The notes: generated by a model from the letters alone, not told the origin. 64,000 nt of DNA from Gaeumannomyces sp. JS-464 (GCA_002197995.1 NGZR01000007.1:1012399-1076398), one strand, 5' to 3'. Shown: positions 33,843 through 48,000, counted from the stretch's first letter. Made by a program: numbers and translations.

Positions 33843-34851
33843 ATGCAGACCCCAAGCTTCCTGCAGCTGGTCCTCTCGGGCCTGCTCGCCACCTCTTCGG
33901 TTGCCTCGCTGAACCTGCAGGCTGCTAACAGGCCCGCTGGTCTCGTCCGCTATGCCGTATGTCTGCCCCATTTTCCTGCAGCACAAGGAGGGATCGAGTC
34001 TGGGTCGTTGGAGATGACGTGTCAACCCCAGGTATTTTGAGCCGCAAGCTAACATGACCCTTCCTCGCACAGGGAGCTCTGGCTGTCATGGCAGTCCCCG
34101 CGGTCTCGAGCCCCATCACCGTCTCGGTAGGGTACCCCCTTTTTTTACAGTCACCAATACGTGCTGTGTAGTATATCCGTGACCCGCAACTCTTTCCTTG
34201 ATTGTTGTTTGGATATCCTGCTAACCGCACGGTCAGATGCACGAGGAGCTGGTCGAGCGTGATGAGACTGAGATAGACGACACGGGCAAGGACAAGGACA
34301 AGAAGAAGAAGAAGGGGAAGGGGAAGGGGAAGGGGAAGAAGTACGGCCACGGAAAGCCTGGTAAGGGCAAGCCTGGAAAGCCCGGCAAGCCCGGAAAGCC
34401 TGGCAAACCTGAGAAGCCCGAGAAGCCCAGCAAGCCCGAGAAGCCTGAGAAACCCGAGAAGCCCAGCAAACCCGAGAAGCCTGAGAAGCCCGAGAAGCCT
34501 AGCAAGCCTGAGAAGCCCGAGAAGCCTAGCAAGCCTGAGAAGCCTGAAAAGCCCAGCAAGCCGGAGAAGCCTGGCATGCCCGAGAAGCCCGAGACTCCCA
34601 AGGTACCCGATCCGATCTTCAAGATCGGTGGTCGCGACGTCGCCGAGAGGGACGTCGAGGAGGCCGCTCCCGAGCCGGCTGCGGAGGTCGAGGATGCCGA
34701 CAAGAAGAAGAAAAAGAAGAAGCCCGGAAAGGGCAAGAAGGGCAAAGGCAAGAAAGGAAAGGGTAAGGGAAACGGCAAGGGCAAGGGAAAGAAGCACGGC
34801 CACGGCAAGCCTGGTAAGGGCAAGCACGGTAAGCCCGGCAAGCCCGAGTAG
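33843..34851 (+). CDS. Secreted Lys/Pro/Gly-rich repeat protein
   Basis: Predicted 260-aa protein of unknown function. Model: join(33843..33956, 34073..34126, 34237..34851), all phase 0. The N-terminus MQTPSFLQLVLSGLLATSSV looks like a signal peptide, followed by hydrophobic GALAVMAVPAVSS. The body has a two-copy architecture: an acidic segment (ELVERDETEIDD; later RDVAERDVEEAAPEP), a poly-Lys/Gly-Lys block, then GHGKPGKGK and GKPGKPE. After copy 1 comes an array of about 75 residues built from KPEKP and SKPEKP units; after copy 2 a TAG stop follows at once. Downstream of that stop the same frame continues as AEKPDEPVKPAP, so the second array may have been cut short. Very high charge suggests binding to acidic polymers or the cell wall, as inference only. 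Confidence 0.75.
34365..34585 (+). repeat. In-frame KPEKP/SKPEKP minisatellite
   Basis: Tandem array of 9-bp triplets (aagcccgag, aagcctgag, aagcccagc variants) arranged in larger units of 27-36 bp, coding for the Lys-Pro-Glu array of the secreted protein. Units vary mainly at third codon positions. Confidence 0.85.
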
Positions 34852-37800
34852 GCTGAGAAGCCCGACGAGCCTGTCAAGCCGGCCCCGAGCGGTAGTCCCA
34901 CCATGGTCTCGGACTGGGCTAAGCCGTGCACGAGGCCAAAGAACCCGGATCGCGTGCACCTCTCTTTACAAGCGGCTAGTTGGTGTCCTTGTGGAAAGAG
35001 GATGGATGTCGGTTTAGGGGGGGGGGGGGGGGGGGGGGGTGGGTGGGAACCTCAGAAGGGACCCAGGCGAGATCTAGCAAACCCACTCTTTCGTTCGATT
35101 CTCAGCTTCCCCCAGGACACATGGTTTCCAACTTTTATCTCCTTTCTTGTTCGTGTTATTCTTTAAAGCCCCATTTATCCGGCGGAGAGTCATCAGCGAC
35201 GCTCACTTGTGTGTAAATATCTCCTTGGCCTGCAGTCAAAAATCAAACAGTCGATAAACATATGCCTATTTCCCCCAGAAATCACATGGCAATGAGGCTT
35301 TTGGGCAGCGGCAACCCCTTGGAGCAAGCACGCTTCTTCAAAACGTGCTGTGGCAGCTGGCAGCTCGCTGAAGTAGCCCCACGCGATTATGAGGGTTTCA
35401 ATTCTTCTACCCTGTCCATCCAAAACCGTACCCTCAGACGGGCGGCTGGCTGGACGAAGACATCATGGCCGGATCACCACAGCAAAACAAACCGGAACCT
35501 GGCACCGGCATTGATGCCAGCACGGACAGGAATAGGGGTGTTCGGTATTAATTACCTCCTTGTTCCATGACCACGGTTCCGTAGCGCTGCCCCATATTAC
35601 CGATATAGAACTGGGAACCCAGGCAGAGTGCAGGTCTCCTTGAAACAAGCAGAGTCTCAATGATAACTGCAACCCAGGTTTCAGTGCCCTTGATGGAAAG
35701 CCGTCATCGACTCGGGCAAGGCTGTCTTTATCCGGCATCGGCGGCCCCAGATGCCTGTCAAGCATGACGGGGGGCTAATTGTTCCTGCCGAGAACGGGCG
35801 AGGCGCTGACAGGTGCAGGTCGACTTGGTAGAGCAGCCAAAAGGACAAGAGCATGGGGTGCGTACGATATCACACCACAGACGGCAGTTTTGGAGAAAGA
35901 CGGTGCTGAAGAAATCACAGACAGCGGCATAAAACCCCACTTTTTTTTTTTCTTTTTACCGATCCGGGTCGGCTGTCACCTGTCACATCCTGAGGCCCGG
36001 GACATGGCTAGATCGGGCGGAGAAATAACTTTGTTCGGAAGCGTCAGATGGACAGGGCTCGTCATGGTGGCGGCCGGACACTAACAGCCAAGCTCTGTGC
36101 AATGGCAATGGGGAGGAGTGGGCCAGTCGTGGCTAATTGTGAAGTGCATAATCCATTCTTTCTCCCCGCCCCGAGTGAACAGGTAGTACAAAAATGTTTC
36201 TTGATTTGTCGAAATGCCCGAGATTTGCACCGGGATGTCCTGGAGAGCTGCTCAAAAGCAGGACATTAAGCGTGGGGTGGATTGGATGCCGGAATGGACA
36301 AGATGGGAGGGAAAGGTGAAGAGGTTTTGAAACGAAAAGACGACACGGATGAAATGAACGATGGGTCTGTGCGAGATTAGCGGGAGCGTTCTCGAGAGGC
36401 GTCGACTAACCAGCCCCATGGGGTCTCGACCGAAGCAGGTAGTCTGGTGTGAACTCGAGACGGCCGAGTGCCAGCGGTCCAGACGAGGGTGATTGGAGTC
36501 CAGAAGCGAGCTGAGGCAGACCAAAAAAAGGTGCTGAGGCGTGTGTGCGTGGCGTGGACAACAGCAGGTAGGATTCCACATCGTCACTTCTGGTCTCCAC
36601 CTGCATCAAATATTGATGAGGGCCAGGTGCGTACGAACAACCAACACAGCACAAAAATCGACTTTGTGTCAGCGCTGGACAGAATACCAGAATAAGAACA
36701 CAGCTCCGCTAGCCTCCGTGCAACCAGACGCGGACATTTGAAAAAGGCTACGCGATCGAAGGATGGACCACCGGCCGAATTCGAGATTGGAATGGCGGCT
36801 TTCAAGCCCAGTCCAGACCCCTCTCGCTTCTTCCCCACCCATCAGGCCATCCTCTGCCGCATCCCAGTAAGCACGCATCGACCCGGCAAGGTGCCTAACT
36901 GAGACATGACCTCCCCCGCGATTCATCCCGTTCTAGGAACCCACAAGCCCACCTAGTGATCGGTGGCGAGGACTTAGGTCTGGAGACGAAAAGATGTGAT
37001 GCTTTTCATGGCTGCAAGCATGCAATAACCTACGACAGACACAACTGGCTGGATACCTGCCTGCCTCGCCGTCTGCAGGCAGACGAGCGCGTGCGTATGC
37101 AATGCAGCACACGAGGGAACATGAACCAACGCCCGCCTGCAAAACCAGGCGCGGAATGTTTTTCTGTGTGGGTCGCTTTCTTCATGCGACCCGTGTCTGC
37201 GGCCCAACCGGGACGGCATCTGCTTGCTGGGAGGAGGGTCCGGTGGGTGTGGTGGGCTGGCGCGCGCACAGCGTCGGGGACTTTCGGCTCCCTTCCGAGA
37301 GACTGAAGAAAGGCCTGAACGGGATCCATGGTCCATGTACACACAACGACACGAGCGGACACGCTGCCGCCGGCCTCCTTCCTCCTCTCCCCCTCCCTAA
37401 AAAAAAAGGACGTGACCATAACTGCCATGGATGGTTGCGGCCATGCACGGCCAGATGCTCGTCACTAGGTAATCTGACCTCGACGCTGGCACACCACCAC
37501 CTTCCCGACCGCGCAGCTGCACTGCAAGGGCGACCAGAGCGCATTGAGAGGGGAAGTGGAGAGGGGATATTGGAGAAGCAACGGGTAAAAGCAGATTTGA
37601 TGCATGTGCTCGCTGGCATTTGCTCCGCCTTGTGAGCCCACCCAAGAAAGAAAACAAATCCAAAAGAGACGCAGTGCCTGCCGTAAAGCTTTCCATGGCC
37701 GGAGACCAGCTCCGGGGCTAGGGAACTCGGCCTCGGCTTTCCCTAGATGGACTGGGCCGCCGTCACCCTGTTTTTCTGCTTTCCTCTAGGAGGATTGATG

Positions 37801-40500
37801 CAAATCACGATACAAACAAACCAGGCCACAGGGCGAGCGTCGCAATGCCAATCGCAATTCGCAATTCCACAACACCGAGGCTTCACTGGGGGAGCGGAGT
37901 GGTCGGCAGAAGGGAGCGAGAGCGAAAAAAAAAAAAAGAAAAAAAAAAATGCTACACCAAACCAGTCGCTGTGCCTTTCTCCGCACGACGCCTGCATTGG
38001 CGACGGCCGTTTGGCTGTCCTCATGTGCGTCACATTCTGCTTGCGCTCGCTTATTTTGGAGCAAAGGGGAATGTGGAGGGAACACGAACGCGCATGGGGC
38101 GGGTGTGATGCAGGCAATTAACCACGCGGGCGCGAGCGAGAGGGGAGACCTGCCGGCCATGACATGTGCCGAGGTGGTAGGTAGTAGCATGCGTATAGGA
38201 CTTTTTTTTTTTTTTTTGGTGCTAAAATTATCAAGCCCAAGACGTCGTGACGATAGTTGCTCGGAGATGCGTGTCCGTCTTTGTCATTAGAGGTACCAAG
38301 CTACGGTATCCTTTGACTCGTTCCCGCGTCCATCTTCCGTCAAGAAACCTGACAAAATCCAAAATCCCGGGGAAGCAAGCCGTTGGCAATACAGGATTGA
38401 CATGATGCCGGGTCCGTCCTCGACATCCCTGGGTCATGCTGTGCAGCAACCAGGCCCACAAGTTTGGCAGGCACTGGCTGACCCCACTCCGTGCCGTCGT
38501 GACATCGCGTGCGCGCAGGGATTTCGGGCCAATCAACAAAATCGACTGCCGGACAGCGCCCCCCCATGCCCACCCACCATTTGATTCATTCCCATGCCTT
38601 TTTGTCAACCGACCACACCGTGTGGCCCATGTTCCCTTTCCCTGCCTGCCAACACAAGCAAAGCGTGGCCCTTCGTTTTGCGACCTTGTTTGCGCGTAGC
38701 ACACAAAATCCGGATCGCGTCGAGATTACACCGTTTCTTAACTGCCGTGCCTTTATTTTACCCTGCTCAGGCCTGGCTTTATTTTATCAGGTGGCTGGGT
38801 GTGGGCGGTTGACTGGGCGGCAGTCGAATCTCGACGACGGCGAATCGACGCCGAGCTGACCGCAGCCTCTTCCTGCTTGCCCTTCCCCAATTTTCTTCCC
38901 ACACCCCCTTGCTTTAGCTCCATCCATCTCAAATGTCTTGAGCAATCATCTTCTTGGCGTCTCCCTTTTCGGCCGCGTGCAGCATGGAAGTGCGAGGCTA
39001 GCCTCAACCCCGTTGAAAGAGCCGCGTGCCGTGCTCCCTTTTTCTCCTCATGCGCTCTCTGCCGGCCACCTTTCCGAAGGCTGCCACATTTCGTCCTATT
39101 CAGGGCTGTCTGGCATCCTGTATCTGGATTAGGCAGCGCTCGCCTGCTTCCATTGCCCCATCCTGTCTTCGTTCGGGTGAGGTTGTATCCAAGGCTGCAG
39201 CCCCTCTCCTCTCTAGCCTCACACCCGCTATCACCGCCCTTTTCTTCCTCTGCCATCACCTAGACCCTTAGTCGGAATTGTGCCCGCCCGTACGCTGAAA
39301 ACACTCCCTCACCTTGAGAACTCCATGGCCCCACGAGACGTCAAGCTTGGGTCTTGGCCCCGCACACCTCCCGCAGCCGTGGACAGCACTATTGTTCGCC
39401 GGGTGTAACCCTGATGTCGCTAGAACGTGGCTGTGGCGGTCTGGCCGACCTAAGACCCCGAGGCCGTTCTGCTCGACTCCCTCCCGGCCATCGGAGACAC
39501 TGAAACACATTGTCTGCTCAGAGACAATCCGCACGTTTGACCTCTCTGCCCTTACCCAGGTAGGTATCAAGATGCCTGATGATACCCAAATGTGTAGAGG
39601 TGAGCTAGCTAGTAACAGTGTAGATCTAGCACCAAGAATGCCTCGCCCGGTTGCAAGCACATCAATAACAACGCTCCATGGGCCATGTTTGCGTATAAAA
39701 CGCACACGTAAACGGCGTTTACGGTTGATGCCGCCAAGCCACACGCTCTCAAGGCTCCAGTCAACACAATACGAGTCCTCGAGGACGCAGCCAGCTATGG
39801 CACCAGCTGGTGATGCCAAGTAACCATCGGCAACATCCGTCCTGAGCCAAGGAATCCCGCTCTCAGGGCCTTGTTGTTCGTCAGCGCGTATACAATGCAG
39901 GGTACCAATGCTGATTGTGTCTATTAAAAGACATCACGACCGCCCTCAGCACGCTCGGCAAGGCATCGCGGTAGTTTAGGTTCGTCCCAGGGTTGCATCA
40001 TTCGTGCAGCTCCAGCGCCAGTCAGAGAGAAACTTCACCATATAGTCACCTTTCACACAGAGTGGAACAGGTCGAGATGTTTGAGGATCTAAGAGTGGCT
40101 CCCTAATTACCCGGAGCTCCTCACCAACGTGGTAAACGAGCCGTCCAATGCGATAGCGGATGCCCATCCAGCCGGGCCCAGGCCTGAGGTTGGATAGATC
40201 GCGGCTGGGACGGGTGTCGAAAGGACCAGAGCTTTCTCTCTTTGATGACAGGTCGCAACCGACGATGTCACGTTGGGTAACCTCATCTCTTCAGCCCCGA
40301 AATGGGAAGAACGAGAGACTGCAATCCGGGAGGGCCCCAAACCCGAAGGAGGGGAGGGGACGCCACACCCCCAGAACACAATGATATGTGTCACAAACGA
40401 AAAGGGGAGAGGAACGAGGCCCCTTCCGGGTCCTCAAGTCTGGGACCGTGCTCCGTGGCCTCCGTCCATTTTCATCACGCCCACCCTCCCGCCGCTCACC
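34852..40500. other. Gene desert, part 1
   Basis: No supportable gene. Holds G23 at 35017-35039, an interrupted A tract at about 37925-37950, a T run at about 38201-38218 and a pyrimidine-rich stretch at 38.85-39.25 kb that resembles a fungal 5' leader but leads into no convincing ORF. ORFs of up to 183 codons on both strands overlap one another and lack motifs. Confidence 0.5.
35017..35039. repeat. G23 homopolymer
   Basis: 23 consecutive G followed by tgggtggg, shortly downstream of the Lys-rich gene. Confidence 0.9.
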
Positions 40501-43500
40501 ACAACACGACAACAAACGGCGCCGATGGACGACGAGGCGGGCCCTGACGCCCCTCTTTTGACCGGCCCCACTCGGTGAGGTTGCCTTTGGTGGGTGATAG
40601 CACGGCGTCATATAGGGCAGGCGTCCCCTCCGGGCAGCCGGCGGGGGGGAAACGCCAGGCGGAAGTCGTCTTGTTCGGGCGCAATCAAGCAGGGCCTGGA
40701 GGGTGGGGTGTAGGAGTAGCGGTTGGCCAACTCGGCCGTAATTGCGCACACATGGCACACAGGTGGCACTCGCCTCTGCTGCTGCTGCTGTTGCTACTGC
40801 TGCTACCGTCGAATGCAATGCAAAATGCGGGCCAAGACACGGGGAAGAAAGGTAGCGGAGGATGCGCGTGCGTTGCGCCCACAATGCTATGCTACCTACC
40901 TACACACAAGATGGGACTGAGCCGGAGAATCGACATGTGATATAGTCACATTTGGACTGTCTCGAGACTGTGTGTCCTGTCCTTTCTCTCTGTGTCTTTT
41001 CTCTTTTGCTCACTCTCCCTGTTCTTGCTGAGCCTTTCTCCCGAACCGGAGACATGGGGCCCGCGACCGCCAGGCAAGTCAGTCCTCCAGGCTTGGCCCC
41101 GTAATATTCGAACCTAGCCATTATCAGACGCCTGCTATTACTTTGCCCGAGCACCATCCCCTGCCTGCCATCGCCTATGTACGCGACGTGGTGGCGCGCC
41201 GCGGCGCGTGAATATATTTGGCGTGGCGACGTTACAACGCCGTATGCACAACTGACAGCGCCTTTCTCCCACCATTCGTTTTTGTGCATGCATTCACGTC
41301 AAGGACGGCTTGAAACGAGTGCCTGTTGTGGTGTGTGTTGCACGTCGCCTGTCTTTCTTGCTACCTGTACTCTGTAGACACTTGCAGATACACATATATT
41401 GTTGTTTTTATATACCCTCCCGCTAACACGAGGCGGCACGCGTCTGCAACTCGACAGACTAGGCAAACGAGGATGCAGAATACGCATCCGCTTTGGCCCA
41501 ATCGGGACCTTGTGTCGGCCGCAACTCCGAGATGTGTGTGTATGAGCGAGCGCGCACTGCACAGGCGTGACGGGACTGTCCTGTCAGGACGCGGAAGAAA
41601 GGTTGGATGATCCCGGCCTGGTCCACTTTCTGCAAATTTACAGAGAGCACGGGATTCTGATGGTCACCGTGGCGCGCGCCGGCCTGCGCTGTCTTGCATT
41701 CTAAAAGAAGGACAAAAAGTGGTTTCGGTCTACGGAGGAGGCCGGTATGGCACGAGGACTTGCCTGGATTCGTCCTGGTCGTCAAAATACGAGGCCTGAA
41801 AGGGGAACGTCTGCGCTCGCCAGGTCCTTTTGCACATCCCGAATCCACCATCGCCTCAGCGCGAGGCCGCACGCATGCCGAAAAGAGCAAAAGCCCGATG
41901 AGAAAGGTGATGAGAGGACACAACAGAACCCACGGCTAGCCCAGGTGTGTGTGTGTGTGTGTATGTGTAGGTGCATGCATGTAGCAGGAAGGAAAAGGAT
42001 CTCGCCGACGCCTTTTGTGTAGCGCGCGTACGGGGCGTGAGCTCGCTCGCGGCAGCGGTCGGAGGGCGAGGCCCGCCGCCCAACCCCTGGCCTGCCTGGA
42101 GCCTTGCCCCGACTGCCGGCCCGAGGACCCCGGGTGCACGCTGCGGATCAACATCCCAGACGCCCCCTCCCATGCTGATTGCCGGCTTCAGCTGGACGCG
42201 CCCAGGCCACCGCCGGGTAGACCTGCCAAAGCGTGACGATGGCCAGGCCTTGGGTAGAAGGGGTTCGGCGAGCGTGTTCACGATGGCGGAGGGTTCGAGA
42301 TGGCAAAAGACAAAGGCTTGTCAGCGCCCGTCGTGATATAGCAAGCGGCGATCAGGGAGCCGATCGACGGATATCCGGGCTTGACACAACGATCGGGGTG
42401 TCAGTTTCAGACAAAAGCGGAGACGCGAGCAGGAAGGAACCCGAGGCTCAGGGGTCAAGGTGCCCCATCCGTCAAAGGGCTTTTTAAGTTTTACCGTAGC
42501 CCTATCTGTATATAGGACGGCGCTGGGCAGCCCCAGCTCGTGGGCTTCTAGCCCAAAACAAGCGCGTCCGGCAAACTCTGAATTCCTCCGCTCGCCTACC
42601 GTTGCGCTCGTTCGACGAGGCCAGCGAGTGATCTTCGATTTTTTTTTCCCCGGCCTGCCGCTCACCTCTTTAGCGCCGCGCCAAACGGGAAACACAGACC
42701 ATCCGCCACCGCACCGCACCGCATCTGACGCGGCGGCGGAAGACCAAGTAAGGCTAAAGAAGCGAATCTAACCCGTCTTTTTTCCCTCATGCGGACTGGC
42801 TCAGGGCGACCTGTCATTAAACTTCCACGCGGCCGGCTGGGGTGACGGGAGAGGCGCGGGTGTGCGTCAAGTGACCGCCCATGGGTCTGCCTGCGTCCTT
42901 GGGCTTGGCTGCTGTATCATCCACAGCCTGTTTGCGACGGGCGGAGGGGAGGGGGGGGAATCTGTCATCACCATCACCAGCACCACCGGCTAGCACATTC
43001 TCTCCTCCCCGCCCTGCCAGCAGCAAGCGAGCGTGTCTCTTTTTTGGAGGCGTCACTTGCGCCGCGCTCTGTGCCTCCCAGGATAGAAGCCAGCGCACAA
43101 CAGGGTGTGGAAACAGCCTGCGTCAGCACAGGTGGCACACGGAGTCCATGGCACGGCATGGCATCCAATGGTACATATTGGCACGCCAGTGGGGGCCCAC
43201 CTTGCTCCCACCCTAAGGATCATGGGCCTTGGAGTCCTGGTTGAGTTGGCGGGCTGGGCTCCTGGTACCAGACGTTGTTGGGCAGGCGCGACTAGGGGCC
43301 AACCTGGTGGCTGCCTGCCGGACGCCAGCCAGCAGCCCAATCGACGTTGGGCCGGCATCTTCCACGCTCCTTTCCCCAGCTCGGCCGTGTGTGTATCAGA
43401 GATTGGTGTTTTTGAAGCCGCTCGGGCCATTCCCTTGCAAGTGGGCAGAAGTCATGTCCGCTTGACACGAGAACGGAAACACGGCCGGGATTCTACATAG

Positions 43501-46312
43501 AGTTGAGGCCTGCTTGATCCATGGACCAGCAGCCAGAGGACAAGACGATAGTGTCGTTTGCAGGTCCAAGAGCGTGTCCAGATCTGCTCCCGGTTGGGCT
43601 GGCACGCTTTGGAGGACCAGTGCAACGCTCCATCGGGGATTCCCACCCGAACAACGCCTTTCTTGGGTGTTCGCCAGGTACTCCTCCTCCCCTTTCTCCT
43701 CCTGTTGTGGCCAACAGCAAGGTGGAACGCCCGCATATCACAGTCAGTCAGCAAGTGCGCGCGACCTGTCTGGCGGGGCTCGCTGATGCCCACGCACACT
43801 TGCAGTCGACAGCTCCTCCAGGAGTGTCCAGCTGATCACGCACGAGAGCGAGCCCGGAGCTGCGTCTTCCTGGGCTCTTTCATTTTGCCAGTCTTGCTTC
43901 CTGCTCCATAGAGGATGGTCGGCCGCCAGTCATCCCTCCACTCCCGCCCTGTCGATTCTGACATCCTGGCTCAGGCCATGCCCATCAATAGTTCTAGCCC
44001 GGCTAGCCTCCCCGTCATTTCTCCCACTGACGATCCGCAAAGGTAGCTTGGGATCGGGCGTGACGTATCGGGAATGTTCGAGAAAGACAACAAAAATATC
44101 TCAAACAAATCAAGGCCAGCAGGAAAAGGGGCAAGAAGAGCCGAGCAAATGATTTCGACAAACGCTAGACAGGACTTGGAGAGCTAGATCTAGGGCACCA
44201 AACCTGGCGTCCCGTAGCAGAACAGGGTCAAGAGGGACTGAACCACCCCGCCGCGGTCGAAACTTTGCCTTGGATCTGGCCTGCAGAGAGATAAAGCGAC
44301 GTTACTCTGGCGAGCACGGCTGCGGACGGGATGGAAATTACCAGCCACACCCGATATGGTCTGGTCTGTCTTTCTTCAGTTAACCTGCTCGCAGAGGAGT
44401 CAGGGCGCTAACAAAAGGACAGCATCTCATCTGCCAGTGCTCTCGGGTTTTCGGGGGCTTGTTTTTTTCCCCGGTCCCCGCGCCCCGACTAACAGTCTAA
44501 CGCAAAGGAAAGCCTGCTATGGGTGCCTATCAAAGAGGTACAGAGCGCGGTGACGGCGGCAGTGATATCATCCCCCCTGGTCTTACCTGGTGTAAGTAAC
44601 ATGACCCGCACCGAGCGTCGCTCGCGCTCTGTTGCCAGAAGTTGCCGGACTTCCTTGGGGCTCAACTCTAAAGCTACCAAACGCCTGTTAAATGCGGCGA
44701 CGGGTACGGTATTGCGGGGGAGAGAATATTCACCGGCGAATTAGGTGTCCACGGTTCTGGGTCAATACCAGGTGGCATTTCAAGATCGCCGTGGGAGAAG
44801 AAGACGAAGAAAGAGAAGCGAAGCAAAAAGCTTTCTCGAAGGACGGCGCAGGGGCAGGGGCCCAGCAAGGACGGAACCAAGGGCAGGGAGGCACCCAGCA
44901 GGATCAACCTCTGACAGAAGCCACCCCCGACAGCGCCTGGGGAAGAAGTGGGAGAGAGAGGGAAAGAGAGGGAGGGAGCACGAGAACGACGGGGATCCTT
45001 GTGGCGGCGGCGGGGGAGCGGGATTGTGACCGAACTGCTCGCTGGACCAATGGGCGGCGCCCAACAGGCCTAGCAGGACGCGAACCGAACTTGTCCAAAG
45101 TCCGGTTCGACGGGGGGGCCACTGCTGCCCAGACCCGGGAACGTACCCAGCCACCACCGGCCGCCTGCGAGCCATGAACGGTGAGGCCCTTGCTGGTACA
45201 AGCTGCCGGTCTCCCAAGTCTACATCCCCCTTTTCCCCTGGCAGAGGCGGCGACTCGAGCCCAAGTCAGGACTGGGAATGGTTTCTTGGAACTGGATTTC
45301 GAACAAGGCAGATATATGGCATGGCGGGTAGGGTAGAGATTCATTATGAGGACATTGATGACCGCCTGTTTGAAGCATTTCAGGGATTAAAAGGAGCGGT
45401 GACGGGTGGATTCCGCCAGCTGGAAGGCACGTCGCAATGACTCCCACTGCTACATACAGTCATGAGTGGTGTGGAGGCTAGAATGCACGCCCTGGCATAC
45501 CCTCACAACCGTAGACTTATAAGCAAGACCGTGATATAGACAAATTTGGAATTTTTCATATCCATGATCAGTTGATATCCTCGAAAAAAAGGACAGGGTG
45601 GCTGTATGTCGGCATCACTGTCTCTCACAACGACATGTCCGAAAAAGGAGTTGTGCGATATAGGAACATATTGACGCACCCTCTTCTGGCTAGGCCCAGA
45701 CTGTAGCCGGCGGCATCTATTGGACATGTGTGCTGGCCATCGTTTCGGGTTTCATGCAGCGGCCGGCTCCCAGCCCAATCCCTGTGGCAGTGGGTGACAG
45801 ACATGCAGAGAGACAGATGAGGTGGAAGGGGATCAACCACGGTGGCCGAGACACTGTCGGGGATAGCTAGGTGCCCATCAGTCAAGCTACCTACCCTAAT
45901 CCATGAGCGTGTATGCTAGACGAGACACGGAAGTGAGGAGTAGGTTGCGATGGCGGGGCCATACAACGACAGCGTGCATACGTTTTCCAACGCCAGAGAG
46001 TTGCAGCAGTCACTATCCCAGTTTATAGCAGTGTCCGGCAAGGTATTTTAGGTCACAGACGGGGTGGGGGGCAGGTGGTGGGAACTCTGCTTCCCTTGGG
46101 CTTCCCACTCCCGGTCCTGTCAACCTGTCAGACCTCAAACAGCGCAGCTACGGTACGGGCGTGCCGGCGCGGGCACCGCAACGTTGGCATGGATTAGGGG
46201 CTTCTGCTCACACGAGGCTAGGCAGCTCCTAGGGAGGTTGGCAGCTGGGCCCAGAAGCATTGCTCACAAGGTTTTGGATCTCGGCCCGTCATGCCATGCC
46301 GTTGAAAGAACG

Positions 46313-46351
<39 letters not shown>

Positions 46352-48000
46352 CACAGGGTGTTTCCAAAAACAGGAGGATCTTGGGAGGAGAGACGGGGCA
46401 GCACCGCAGGATTAGGAACCCTCGCCCGTTTCGCAGAGGGTTTAAGGGTTTAACGTGGGTCGCATATATAGCATCGATCCCAGAGAGAGGCCGGGGGATC
46501 GGATGAAGAGGGGAAAAGATATGACGCATATACGCACGTACCTGCCTTCCGACGATAGACTTATTAAGGATGTGGAAACTGGGGCAAAAGGAGAAAACGA
46601 AAAATGGAAACAGGCAACGATGACAAGCAGGACGGGGAAATGCCTGCCTGTCTGGCCTTCCGGGGCCCCAGGAGCACGCCTGACAGCGTAAATGGCGAGA
46701 CAAATCCCGGCCGGCGGCGGTGTGGAGCTGGCCGTCCATAGTAGAACGACCTTGTGCGGTATCCACCTGCCGTTTTTTTTCTCCCTTTGACGGCCCTCTT
46801 TTGCCACCTTTTGCCAGCCAGCACATTCGGCATATTCGAGGCCGCAAGCCGCCGGCCTTTCTCTGACGAGACTGCAACGCTCGCGGGCCGACAGGCGGTA
46901 CAAGGGGTGGCTGGGGGCGGATTGGGCCATGGCCGAGGACGAGAATGCACCGCGCACACGACAAACCTCCGTTCCATATCGCCAGATATTATAGCGTGGC
47001 GGACATTAGGTCCAAAGAGAGCCCTCGCCGAGAAGGCCGCATTGAGTGGGAATGGAAGCGAGAAGCGAGGAGGAGAAACGGAGAAACGGAAACGCAATAC
47101 AACAGGCAGGGGCCATTGTTTCTCGTCGGGGACCCATGATAGCAGCCGGGAGAGAGAGATGCCATCCCAACATCTCAAATACCGTTTCCGTGGAGAAAGT
47201 GCTACGGGTCATGCTGTGCAGCAGACATTGGCCAACGACGTGCGGGTCAAGGAAAAAGCAGGCCCATGTCAATGGAGACCCTCCCAGTTCAGGCAGTTTG
47301 GCATCCCGTTCATGCCGGGGACCCATCCTGGGTTTCATGGGTGGAATGACGATCAGGATCCCATCGGGTCGTTCGAGCTGCGGCTGTGCAAGCATTGGAA
47401 AGTTCCGAATCCGCAGAAAAATCGCCCGAGTGCGAATTCTCTGCCTAGAGTAGGGAAATGGGAAAGGACAAAAGACAAAAAGAAATGATGTCGGCAGGGC
47501 GCCGAAGCGCCAAGGGCCGCCCGAGTCCCGCCAGAGGTACCTTTAACACGTCGGGATACTACTGCAGCTGGGCGGAAGCTGAGCTTTCCCTGATGCGATG
47601 AGAGGCTGGATCTCACCAACCCTTCTGCGGCCGGCTAGTGCTACAGCCTTTCCGGGGGCCTGCGGACCTATCCAAAGGGCTCAAGTTTGTTGACATCCCG
47701 CCAAGACTTAACATGAACGAAGACAAAAGCCAAGGCCTGGAGTGGCTCCAAGACGTACACGTAAAAGTATATGTCTTCGTGGGCTGCCAAAAAGGCCCGG
47801 CCTGTGCGCTGCGTCGGATAGATATGGATGTGCATACCGCGGCGCGGGAGGGTGTGTTACCGCGTCCTCCTCTCGAAAGACAGAGGCGGAAAAAGGATGT
47901 GTGTATTTGTGTGCCGTGTCGTAAAGGAAAAGTTAACATGCGTGGCGCGGCAGCTGTGGAGAGATGTGGGATCTCGCCCTTGAAAGCCGAGAGGAGGGAG
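40501..48000. other. Gene desert, part 2
   Basis: No supportable gene. Holds (GT)n at about 41946-41962 and A37 at 46313-46349. Short ATG-started candidates at 40525 (16 codons, then gtgagg), 43915 (43 codons) and 45174 (88 codons) are discussed as findings. The 244-codon ORF at 46754-47488 starts with GTG and has no motif. Confidence 0.5.
46313..46349. repeat. A37 homopolymer
   Basis: 37 consecutive A in the gene desert. No reverse transcriptase or target-site duplication seen beside it. Confidence 0.9.

Noticed and set aside
46754..47488. 244-codon plus-strand ORF in the desert
   Set aside because: Starts with GTG, has no ATG near its 5' end, no motif or splice signals, and overlaps long frames on the other strand.
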